A DNA stretch of 64,000 bases from Heligmosomoides polygyrus polygyrus (taxonomy: Eukaryota; Nematoda; Chromadorea; Rhabditida; Heligmosomidae), in the NCBI GenBank assembly GCA_947396885.1, contig OX377205.1:71768969-71832968 (forward strand), in the 5' to 3' direction. Shown piece after piece: positions 55,201 through 64,000 of this stretch (position 1 is its first letter; the number at the start of each line of letters is the position of its first letter). The notes beneath the pieces were generated by a model. It had not been told where the DNA came from and ran no database searches. It saw only the letters and a program-made list of their open reading frames with translations. The position numbers were made by a program, and so were the translations under genes.

Positions 55201-58200
55201 CACGTTCAAATAGCTTTCACGACATCCCGTAGAACGCTTGGCGCATCCCGCAAAGGATTTCAATGCGTGCAGCACAGACAAGACTGCTTGCTATTCTCTA
55301 AGCGCTCCTAATTGCGATGATCTCCCAAGAACCGAAAACTTGTTACAAGCATGGCTTACATGGCGAAAATTGCGTGTGCAAAAAAAGAAAAGGAGCCACG
55401 ATTTCCCGCCAGTAGTCGAATTTTGCTCCATGATGATAATATTCGTGTTAGAAAACCAAGCAACAAGGTTTGCTTAGCTTAATAAGTAATTACTAATTTC
55501 GTTCACATGTTCATACAACTGCGCACATTATTCAAGCCGGCTCCCTAAGGTCGATCACATAAAATGGGGCTGAAAAATCAGTTACTGTTGTTCTCGCCGA
55601 GAACCTAACACGGAGCTTTAGGAAATTAGACAAACAACACTATTCCTTGCTTTTTATGTTTTCTTGAGCTCTCTATTAACTTTCATGACATGGACGATTT
55701 TCACGTGAGTGCGTGTGGGACAGGGCGTATTTTTCCCACGCGCCGAGTTTCACTATTATTATTAATATTATTTGTTAGATATGAATGAAACAATAGCCAA
55801 TTAAGTTTCCCATGAACCATCTTGATCGTAGATATCAGTGGACTCGGTGATTAATATTATACTACTAAATGTTTGATAAAATTCCATGAACTATCTTTAT
55901 GATGGTGTCCGACAACATCGTCGGACATTGTCCCACGCGGCAAAAAAAAAGTGTCCGACGACGTCATCGGGCAATGTCGTGAAAGGGTTAAGGAAGCTTT
56001 CTCACCTTTAAGCCAGGAGTGTGCGTGAAATGCGCTTCAGGACTCTGGGAATGGTACAGTCCACCGTGTCCGACGGCTCCGTATGTCGCTCTCACCGTTA
56101 GACCACCACAGTTGAACAGGTTACCGCTCCGATATCGGTACTTGGCCGCCTCGTTCACCAACTGTAACGAAGCAATTGAAAGATAAAAACCTAGCCTAAT
56201 TCCACGCTGAACTTAATCAAACCTGGTCATATGCCGGGAAGATGTAGTCGGAGAACTGCACCTCGGCAATAGCTGTGCTTCCACCTACTGCTACCCCTAT
56301 ACCGAAGCCGACGATACCTTGCTCACAAAGTGGAGTGTTGAAAACTCGGCCCTCTCCTGAACACAGAAGATGAAGACGGTTGAAGCTGGGCTTAAAGTCC
56401 AACATGTACCTACCGTATTTGTCCTTCAACCCGACCGAACATCTGAACACTCCTCCAAAGGCAACATCTTCGCCGAACACCATTGCCGTGTTATCCTTTT
56501 CCATAGCGATGTGCAGCGCGCTGTTAACCGCTTGGCACAGGTTCATCTTCTCGCTCTTGCCGCCAGCTGAAACAAGAATGAAGGAATTAGGCAATGTATT
56601 TCGAATACAAAAATTAGCCTATCTCACAGCAACATGCAATCAAAACTTATAGAAAGAGTTATGATCCCCAAAAATAGGGAGCGAACACGATAACGCGTGA
56701 TTCAGCGATGCAGCTATTTTCCAGAAAAGGAAGTTTGTCACATCTCCAAAACCGCCTCTTTTTAACTTTTGAAACTAAAACGGAAACAAACTCTAAGAAA
56801 AACAAAACCTAACTTAAGGAGTACCAATGCACGAAACAAGAGAATAAAGGTAAACGCTAGGGCCTTAGTGATTCTTTAACCTAGAACGCTGTACGCGAGG
56901 CAAATAACTGAAACACAACAGAGATCACCTCTCAAACGAGTCTTATCCTCAAGGCAATGTTTCGAGAGTAAAACCAATCAAACCCATTCATGAGCGAACG
57001 AACCCTATCCGTCCTAAGAAAATCGTGGCCGCTTGTGCAGCTAGCATGTGGCGCTTTGTAGAGCACAGGTCGCGCAGATCAACGAGGAAGTTCACAGTTG
57101 CATGCCTCTCATACAAAGGAGAAGTGATGGGGATGCGTGCGGAATTGGAAACAATCGGAAGCTTTCTACATAACCAGCGCCTGAGGCTACCTCGTCACAT
57201 TCCAGTACCCATACCATCACTGTTATCGGTTCTAACTTTAGTAATGGCCTTATACCAGAAACATCGCTTTCCAGATCCAGATCTTATTCACAAGACATTT
57301 TCACGGAACTAAATGATTCTAAATGAATGAATGAACGAATGAATGAATGAATGAATGAATGAATGAATGAATGAATGAATCTCCTCAACCACAAAACAAA
57401 CCCTCATACGTCAGAAATAGCTAAAATTCTGCCTACTTTCTCAAAATATTCCACAAAATTCAATCAAATCTTACTTCAATGAACCACTCGTACATCTGTA
57501 ACAAAATACTCAGCAATGTAAAGTGACGCTTCTAGTTCAAATATTCTCAAAACCTAATACTCATCAGAGAAGCACAGATGCAGAAATATATCATCAGAGT
57601 TATTTTCCAACAGGATTGCCCTCAATAAAAATTAAAACACTAACCAAATGAAACTGTCACAATTATTCATTATTATTTTCAGGTCAATTTTGTCTGTCAT
57701 TCCAGTGAGCTGTGATACACCACATTTCATTTGCTAGAATCTTTCAGTACCAATCCGCCGCAGTCAATTTCGTTAGTATTGTAGATGTTCCTTCAAGATA
57801 CTCTTATCATTCCATTACTACGAAAGGGGATGAAAACAGTTGAAGCCTGTTACATTATGAGTGCACAGTCAAGGAAAACTGGTATCTCCTTCAAGCCCTT
57901 GATAACAACGATACCGTGCAGGCCTCCGACTCAATGATGCTACGTTATAACAACTCTCTGTGGCACTATTCCATTAAATCTACATTATATAGCAATAAGC
58001 TTACTTTTACTTTGGCAAAGGCAACCATTCGAAAGTTTAAAAAAAGCATTTTCTTAACGATATGTGAACACGCAAGCCGGCAATTAATAAAAAAGCACCA
58101 TGGTAGGTAGGTCATGGCGAAAAAAATGGGATCTATCCTAGTCGGGAGTGTTACAGCTGTCTGCACTATCACGCCACTCGGCTACTTCACTCGAATTTGC

Positions 58201-58547
58201 CCAAGAGCCGTCAATATCATGATGCAATCATGATGCAGCGAGTGGAGCCTTAGACAAGTTTAAGGGAGCGAATAATGAACAAAAAAATCATATGCAACCC
58301 TCCGACTAGGTTAGGTCCGAAAAATGAAATGTGTTTCGAAACGCTGACGGAACCACTACTCTGAGTTTTAGCTTAAACATAAACTTAGTCTGAACATGGA
58401 ATTATCGCTGAAACAGAAGAATTCACCTTTAGCGATCTCTGGCTTCACTTGTGATGGATGATATGTGAAGTGAGCGCTGGTTCGCTGCGATTGTAGCAGG
58501 AGCCGAGAGGCTTTACTAAGAGCTACACTACCATTCCTGGATGCCAT
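52238..58547 (-). CDS. BCKDHB: Branched-chain 2-oxoacid dehydrogenase E1 subunit beta, complete, 9 coding exons
   Basis: Mitochondrial E1-beta. With E1-alpha and thiamine diphosphate it decarboxylates the 2-oxo acids of Leu, Ile and Val. Coding exons (high to low): 58547-58427, 56566-56414, 56356-56223, 56161-56006, 53233-53144, 53087-53006, 52950-52805, 52743-52657, 52378-52238. All introns are GT-AG and all phases agree; 1110 bp give 369 codons plus TGA, against about 392 in mammals. Residues 1-30 ([20 protein letters not shown]...) look like a mitochondrial presequence. The pyrimidine-binding domain follows: [65 protein letters not shown]. The C-terminal domain has [31 protein letters not shown] and [15 protein letters not shown], ending KSINY. 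The start is the first ATG after an acceptor-like TTTCAG. Intron 4 (53234-56005) is 2.8 kb and repeat-rich. No lesions seen. Confidence 0.96.
54301..54332. repeat. (TTTA)n microsatellite in BCKDHB intron 4
   Basis: Seven TTTA units. On the minus strand this is an (AAAT)n tail following about 200 bp of sequence that may be a LINE 3' end. Confidence 0.85.
55088..55265 (+). repeat. tRNA-derived SINE, copy 2, in BCKDHB intron 4
   Basis: Shares GGTCGGTGAATCGGTACCAG, the GACTT...ATCGGCCACCG stretch and GGCGCATCCC with the copy at 2285-2590, in the same order. The tRNA-like head (about 55030-55087) is too decayed to recognise alone. Confidence 0.7.
56567..58426. other. BCKDHB intron 1
   Basis: 1.86 kb. 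A 95-codon plus-strand frame (57025-57312) is unassigned. An (AATG)n tract (57322-57380) follows it and may be a LINE-type tail. Confidence 0.6.
57322..57380 (+). repeat. (AATG)n microsatellite
   Basis: About 14 units with one interruption. Confidence 0.95.
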
Positions 58548-58560
58548 GCCTGAAATGCAT
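58548..58560 (-). promoter_or_regulatory. Candidate spliced-leader acceptor of BCKDHB
   Basis: The minus strand reads ATGCATTTCAG and then GC before the ATG at 58547. A 3' splice site two bases before the start codon, with no upstream coding exon, fits nematode trans-splicing. It could instead be an ordinary acceptor of a non-coding first exon. Confidence 0.6.
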
Positions 58561-59126
58561 ACATGCCACTCACTAACAAAATTTAGACTCCGATTTTGTT
58601 GATGTTGAAAGTAGAAATAAAAATACAACCTCAAGATTTTAAGCAAATCTGGATAAAAGGCACACGGGTCTAGATAAAACTTAAAGTTAAAATTTAACAG
58701 ATGCCGTGTGATTCAAAGGCAGCCATTACCCACGAAAGCAGCAGGAAACTAAACAATTGAAGAAAAAGGAAACCATCAAACCGAAAATGCAGACACGTGA
58801 AACTTTCCGAACAAGCCTATGGCTGTTCGCATGTGCTCTATAGCTTTAACCCTTATTGAATCGTGGCCCACTAAGGTATACACCCAGTACTTTATGACCT
58901 GAGAGGTCGTTAGGTGCTCCACGTCGAAATAGACAGGCGGTAAGTTAGCTATATTGGAGAGACAGTGAATCGCATTGTTCTACAGGATCTAAAACCCCAA
59001 TCTTGCATTGAAATCTAGCATACTTGGCAAAAGAACAAGGCTATGCGAATCACATGACACAGTCACAGGTACGAGCTCGCTTAATACTTGTCAATCAAGG
59101 CAGCCAACACCATGGGAATACACATC

Positions 59127-59132
59127 TTTATT
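59127..59132 (-). terminator. Candidate polyadenylation signal of ZC3H15
   Basis: AATAAA on the minus strand, about 370 bases past the ZC3H15 stop and about 580 bases before the BCKDHB start. Confidence 0.5.
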
Positions 59133-59497
59133 GATCGGAACACACTGAACACACCAGTGACATACCCAAAGACACGAACGCACACAGCGCCAGCCACCGA
59201 ACGGCTCGTCACGTCACCGGCGGCAATAAAATTCTCTCGAAGCAAGATGTAGACGATTCGAATGAACTCAGTGGAGTTAAGACACCAAACTAATCCAAAA
59301 CCACAACAACTAATTCCACAAATAACCACTAACAAACAGATTTTTTAGCAGCTAACTCTAGTACCCAGGTGAAAACCGAGTAACCATTCTGAACAGCGGG
59401 TGAATGAGTGAAAGTGTTTGAGTATGTAGAACAACAGCAGGGATGAAATTCAATGGAGCACTGAAACTTGAAGTCAAGGTACAGCAACAGAGATGTC

Positions 59498-62400
59498 TCA
59501 GCTGACCGTTGCCGAATGGGCCGGCTCGTCTTCGTCCGAACTGAGTCCTTCCAAACCCTCGTCCACGTCGAACAGTTCCTCGTTGATAGCTATAGAACCC
59601 ACACCTGTAAACGGCAATGGCATCATACGCCCTATTGTGGGTGACTTTACCTTGCCGAGGCCTACCTGATGCCAATCCATCTGCGTTCGCAGCGCCATCC
59701 ATGGGCGACTCATCATCCTCGTCAAGATTGTCATCCATGCCTTCGAATTTGAAGAAGTTGTTGTCGATCTCGAACACTCTCTCATCAGGCTAAATTGGGG
59801 AGCTACAATTCGCAGACGGAGATATCAAATGCAGTGCTCCCTCTCAAACCCACATCAACTTCTTCCTTCTCGTACTCGACGTCTTCCGCGTCCTCGTCAT
59901 CCATACAAGCATCCGCATTGAAGGTGAACAGATCACGACCACTCATACCTAGCTAAAAGAAGTGCAACAGTATGCAGGTGTTCAAGTTCGGCAAGGAGAG
60001 CAAGTCACGTACCGCCTTTCCAGCCTTAATCTTGTCCTTCTTGGCCTTCTCCTCCTCTTCGGCCTTCTGTTTCCTCTCACGTAATTTTCGCTTCTTCCAC
60101 GCTACGAAAGATTGTAAGGTGATCTTCGTCAGATTCTTCGACGACAATGCAGCGCGCTGAAGCAATTTAAGATGAAGTACTGCAGCAATATGAACTGCAA
60201 TATACAAGAGTTTGAAAAATGGAAGAAACATTGAGTCTATGCAAATGGCACAGAGGCTTGCTAAGATCTAGAACTAGAAAAGTACTAAGTAAATCCAAAT
60301 AGGGAAACTGAAGCCTAGGTTCAGTTTTGATTAGAGAAAACAGGCATGATATCCAACTTTAGCAACACTTTGCAGATTGGATCTAAGCGAATGCGAACTT
60401 TCACACTCCATGTATATCAGGATGGTCTAACGGTAAGTAAACAAAAGCTAAGAATGGAGGAGAATGCAAAAACCCATTCGATCACCTTGCTCGTTTTGGT
60501 GGCCTTTTAAACAAACACAGGGCACACTCGGAGATCAAAATGTATTCACTGTAACACTGAAATTACCAGAAATGCTTTTAACAGGGTTTGCGAAAAGTTT
60601 TTACAAGAGAATAGCGGGGGTAAAAAGAAGTAGGACTAGATAAGAGTTTTTAAATAACAATTACTTTTATAGCAAGAAAAATGGGACTTTGCAAGATATC
60701 AGAGAACTAAAATAAGTGCAGCGAAAGCCAAAGCCGAACTGAACGCCGACCTCCTTCTCAATTAGCTCCTCGAGACTGATTTGATTTTCCTTATCTTGCT
60801 CCTCCATCTTCTTTCGGTCCTTCTTCAGCACGTAGCTGAAATAGGGAGCTAATTAAGGGCTCCAGCGCTTCGCCGCGACTTCGAAATCAGGATGAACGGA
60901 TAGAAGCGCGATGCCAAAGAGTAATAGAAAAGAAACGCTGGTACATATAAACTCACCCTTCGGGGAGGCAATGTCTGTATATGCACTTATCGCCTCCATT
61001 CGGGCACTCCCAGAACCATCCGTACTTATTCTCCTCTACAGCTTGAATGAAATACTTGCAGACCTGAAGGTGTTTCATAGAGGCATTGAAAATATGATGT
61101 TAGCTTCTAGTAACCTACAATGGCTGTTTGATTCAGTTTCTTGTTCGCCTCGCCGTGCTTTGTGTTAACCACTTCGTTCAATTTAGCGTCGTCCCAGTTC
61201 TCCATAGTTTCTAAAAGGAGAAAATGAAAAAAGAAAGAAAAAGGTGCCCATAGAAGAGGTTTCTAAGACTTCAAAGAACTCACCTTCTTCTCCATCCTTC
61301 AGGTCTCTGCTGTCCACATACAGATTCTTCTTCACGGCCTTCTGCTCAACTGCGAGGTCGTGACTGAATTTGCACTTCGCACCTTTGTGGCACATTCCTT
61401 GCTTGAAGAAGGCGCAGAGGACTGATTTCGGATCCACATCTAGAATATCCTAGCTTTTTAACGGATAACGGTTAAACCAATGGTGGACGGTGTCACAGCA
61501 AAAGTAGTCCAATCATAGGAACACAGCAAACTTCCGCATTATTCGGAATGATTCCTATGTACCAGTCTCTTTCAAAACTTGCTTCACAGTAGAAACGTAA
61601 TAGCCCTATCCCAAATCGCTCACATATATTAACTTGCGTCTAACCAATCTGAATTATCGACACTTAACGAACTGCCTTTCCATTGGACACTACATCCTAG
61701 TAAATCAATAATTTCACGTTGCCTATCCTGATGCATGGAGTAGGAGTGGGAAAGGACTGTTTCATTACAACTAAAACCTTCCACAGAAGACTTTCATACA
61801 ACTTTTAAAGAAAAAGATTGATCACTCTATCGATGCGCCGTCCAACACATACGCTCTGGTACTTAATGGTCACGTCTCAAGTCTATTACAACTAGAAAAA
61901 GAAGGCCTCGAAACAAGACCGTCGACATCTGCAGCGTTCATTTGGCAATAAATAATGAAAGATAAACAGCGGTTTCAATAATCCCCATTTGAAATGCTTT
62001 GACTATACGACAGTTATAATTTTAAGTATACGGAACACGGTGGAGGCAGCCTAAATGGGTTTTTGGCCTATACAATGATTTGTGGTCGCTAGTCTATAGA
62101 CAATACGGTTTCTTTCCTCCAAAAAAAAATGGTATCAATTCAAATAACGGCGCTATGTGACAATGGAGGGGTTGGCAAAATTTGAAAAAATATACATGCC
62201 TAGGTAGACATTTATGTAAGCAATACAAAACCAGTTACCATTTAGCCGGAATGGTCCTCCATGTTGCTTGGGGGGGGGTCATCCGAGTGACCTAAGTAAC
62301 CTAAGCCTGAGGGTTACAAATTACCTTAAAAATCATAAATAGCTGTAAATAGAGGAGATAGAGGTACCACTAACCTAGTCTGATATTGGGTATTTCTTCG

Positions 62401-63883
62401 CTATCAACTGCCACAGCAAGAATAACTTCGGTTCGATTGCATTCGAGTTTTAATTTTACGTCATTCCCACTCGGACCCTTTTCTCGGGAGATTGGGCGCG
62501 GACGACGACAGTATGGGCATTTCCTTGTTTTCCATAAAAGGCCCCTTTCAGACAAAAACTGGTCGAATTCCTCCGTGGTCATCCGATCTATTTCTCCCCA
62601 GGAACCAAACAGTGTTATGTCCTTCAGGCTTTCCAGCTCCTCGGCAGCACACATTTCACCTGGAATCAATCCAGGTTTAAGTTTACGATCACATATTGGC
62701 TTAAATTTGCTTCCAGATTTTAGGCAAGGGAAGGGACTCAGGGGTGTAGGCAATTTAAACACGGGTGTGTAACTCGGCCACACTCCGGAGTCCCTTCTCT
62801 TGCCCAAATCTGTGCTCTCCTCCGCGTCAGCGGAGGAAAGCACAGAACAGATATTCCTCTTCTTAAATTTGCTTCCAGATTTTAGGCAAGGGAAGGGACT
62901 CCGGGGTGTAGGCAATTTAAACACGGGTGTGCAACTCGGCCACACTCCGGAGTCCCTTCCCTTGCCCAAATCTGAATCCCTCCTCACTCCCATCCCCCTC
63001 GGCGCGCCTCCTTTTCCTTCCGAATCCACCCCCCCCCTCGCTCCAACCCCCCTCGGCGCGCCTCCCCCTCCTCCCTCCCTCCCACATCATTCACAAGTAA
63101 AAAAAATCTAAAAGAACTCTAAACAAAAAAAAACCATAAAAACACCGCGGCCGGACAACCTTCGCTTGGAATGGCTTTTCGTCGCGCCGTCTCGCGCACT
63201 CCACGACTCCGTTCTCTCTCCTCGTGCAATATCATAATCGCTGCAGGACCCACGTCCGATAGTAGGAGCACGCCCTTTAAAGTTTCCGGTAAAGTGACGT
63301 AGGTGAGCGCTTTTTTAAAATTTTCCTTATTGTTTCCGGGAATTATTCCCTTTTAACGAATCACCTAGGATGTTCTGAGTCGCATCCTAGGTGATTCGTT
63401 GAATTTTGCCAACCCCTCCGTTGTCACATAGCGCCCAAATAACAATTAGCATCAAAGCGACGAAAGGCTTGGTAGATATGGGGGGGGGGGGAGTTCCGCG
63501 ACAGCTGGCGCCTCCAACTGCGCTGCCCGCACTAATATATAGCTTGACACCCTCAAATAAACCAAAACATGACAGAGACCGAACCTCGCTGTACTTTCTG
63601 CTCCACAGGCTTCAGAAGCTTCGTAAGATCCTTCAAGTCGTCTTCCTCCTTCTTCTTTTTTGCCTCCGCAGCTTTCTGGTTGTTGTTTCGAATCTAAAAC
63701 GATTGTAATAACAAAGTCGGCAGCCGAGAGCTCCAATAGACCTACCTGATTCTGGATCTGCTGAACATATTTCTGGTTTTGCGCACCCTTCTTGTTCTTG
63801 ATGCCGAAGGTCTTGTCTTCGATGATTTTCTCCTTGCGCTTTTGTTCGGCCTTCTTGCCAACCGGCTGCGCTTTCGGTGGCAT
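59498..63883 (-). CDS. ZC3H15: ZC3H15/DFRP1 homologue, CCCH zinc-finger partner of DRG1, complete, 10 coding exons
   Basis: In other eukaryotes this protein binds and stabilises the GTPase DRG1, a ribosome-associated translation factor. Coding exons (high to low): 63883-63746, 63693-63585, 61439-61284, 61210-61119, 61063-60957, 60835-60751, 60156-60013, 59952-59854, 59789-59666, 59604-59498. All phases agree; 1161 bp give 386 codons plus TGA, against 426 in human. The N-terminus [20 protein letters not shown] and [11 protein letters not shown] are family hallmarks. CCCH finger one is C91, C99, C105, H109; finger two is C167, C185, C192, H196 around [17 protein letters not shown]. The DRG-binding part follows: [59 protein letters not shown]. 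The C-terminus is acidic ([11 protein letters not shown]). Intron 2 (61440-63584) holds a Merlin-like transposon. The exon 8 donor (GTGGGT) is the least certain boundary. No lesions seen. Confidence 0.95.
62370..62690 (-). pseudogene. Merlin (IS1016/ISXO2-like) transposase N-terminal fragment
   Basis: The minus-strand frame includes [20 protein letters not shown], then [10 protein letters not shown] and KLKLECNR. A helical lead ending LxERGLL followed by a CxxC zinc-ribbon half is how ISXO2-like transposases begin. The frame stops at 62370 after IRLG, and only about 220 bp remain to the transposon end, too little for the DDE/DDK catalytic domain. Upstream the frame runs into the hairpin units, which replace the original 5' part. 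It is not an exon of ZC3H15, whose exons 2 and 3 join perfectly without it. Confidence 0.65.
62701..62990. repeat. GGCAAGGG hairpin family, two tandem 162-bp units
   Basis: TTAAATTTGCTTCCAGATTT starts units at 62701 and 62863. Each holds GGCAAGGGAAGGGACTC and its complement CTCCGGAGTCCCTT around a loop with AACACGGGTGTG. Both lie inside the Merlin-like element. Confidence 0.9.
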
Positions 63884-63915
63884 TATTCAGGACAGTGGGG
63901 CAGCCCTGCAAGAAA
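63884..63915 (-). promoter_or_regulatory. Candidate spliced-leader acceptor of ZC3H15
   Basis: The minus strand reads TTATTTTCTTGCAG (AG at 63907-63906), then a 22-base leader before the ATG. It fits trans-splicing; a cis-spliced non-coding exon upstream of the window cannot be excluded. Confidence 0.55.
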
Positions 63916-64000
63916 ATAAAACGAATAAAGAGACGAGAAAGCCTGTGTAGGAGAGACCGCATAACCCAAGGCGATTTTAACCAACACAGAGAACAGGAAT

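Larger units (their letters stand above)
62149..63435 (-). mobile_element. Merlin-like DNA transposon in ZC3H15 intron 2, 1287 bp
   Basis: 34-bp inverted repeats (62149-62182 and 63402-63435) beginning GGCGCTATGTGACAA differ at one position. CAAATAAC lies directly outside both ends (62141-62148 and 63436-63443). An 8-bp duplication and GG-starting ends suit the Merlin superfamily. The interior has a transposase N-terminal remnant, two tandem GGCAAGGG hairpin units and a perfect 18-bp hairpin near the right end (63355-63372 and 63383-63400). The catalytic part of the transposase is absent, so it is non-autonomous. Confidence 0.85.

Noticed and set aside
59081..59335. 84-codon minus-strand frame as a small gene between ZC3H15 and BCKDHB
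   Set aside because: It lies in the presumed ZC3H15 3' untranslated region and contains the AATAAA; no conserved domain.
62370..63029. 219-codon frame as an exon of ZC3H15
   Set aside because: ZC3H15 exons 2 and 3 join in phase without it, and it lies wholly inside a transposon with its own ends and target duplication.

Overview
This is eukaryotic DNA, most likely from a strongylid (clade V) nematode such as a hookworm. The evidence is two intact multi-exon genes with short introns and TTTCAG-type acceptors, acceptor-like sites just upstream of their start codons that suit spliced-leader trans-splicing, and a dense load of mariner, RTE, CR1-like, BEL/Pao and Penelope-like elements in 64 kb. 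The species is an inference. There is no CRISPR array, operator or bacterial operon.

Layout. 1-1121: the 3' exons of an unidentified gene, with a tRNA-like sequence in an intron. 2285-2590: a tRNA-derived SINE, with a second copy at 55088-55265. 3540-5630: a decayed mariner holding about 1 kb of foreign GC-rich DNA. 7247-8520: a full-length mariner with one frameshift. 10006-11842: a non-autonomous hAT-like element with an exact 8-bp target duplication. 13480-16271: an AT-rich, broken reverse-transcriptase element crossed by a 200-N gap whose two flanks are the same sequence. 17044-21861: GC-rich elements with GGCCTATGG-type ends, including a 27+27 bp palindrome. 23651-23999: a broken thrombospondin type-1 gene fragment. 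24465-27840: hairpin families and an element with 23-bp ends. 27979-31556: a decayed LTR element with gag remains. 32277-36600: a CR1/jockey-like LINE. 39600-44830: a decayed BEL/Pao element, split by a hAT-like element that holds an RTE fragment, itself split by a deleted mariner. 45064-49391: a Penelope-type GIY-YIG coding end, split by an RTE LINE with an 18-bp target duplication, itself carrying a truncated CR1 fragment. 52238-63883: the gene-bearing end.

The two complete genes lie on the minus strand. ZC3H15 (10 coding exons, 386 codons) lies upstream of BCKDHB (9 coding exons, 369 codons), with about 950 bp between the two reading frames. BCKDHB is the E1-beta subunit of the mitochondrial branched-chain 2-oxoacid dehydrogenase. 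ZC3H15 is the CCCH protein that partners the GTPase DRG1. Their order and spacing are compatible with a shared transcription unit. A Merlin-type transposon with an exact 8-bp target duplication sits in ZC3H15 intron 2.

Exon boundaries were assembled by eye from reading frame, splice signals and family knowledge. In both complete genes every junction keeps phase. Apart from the RTE endonuclease ORF, the transposon reading frames are broken.
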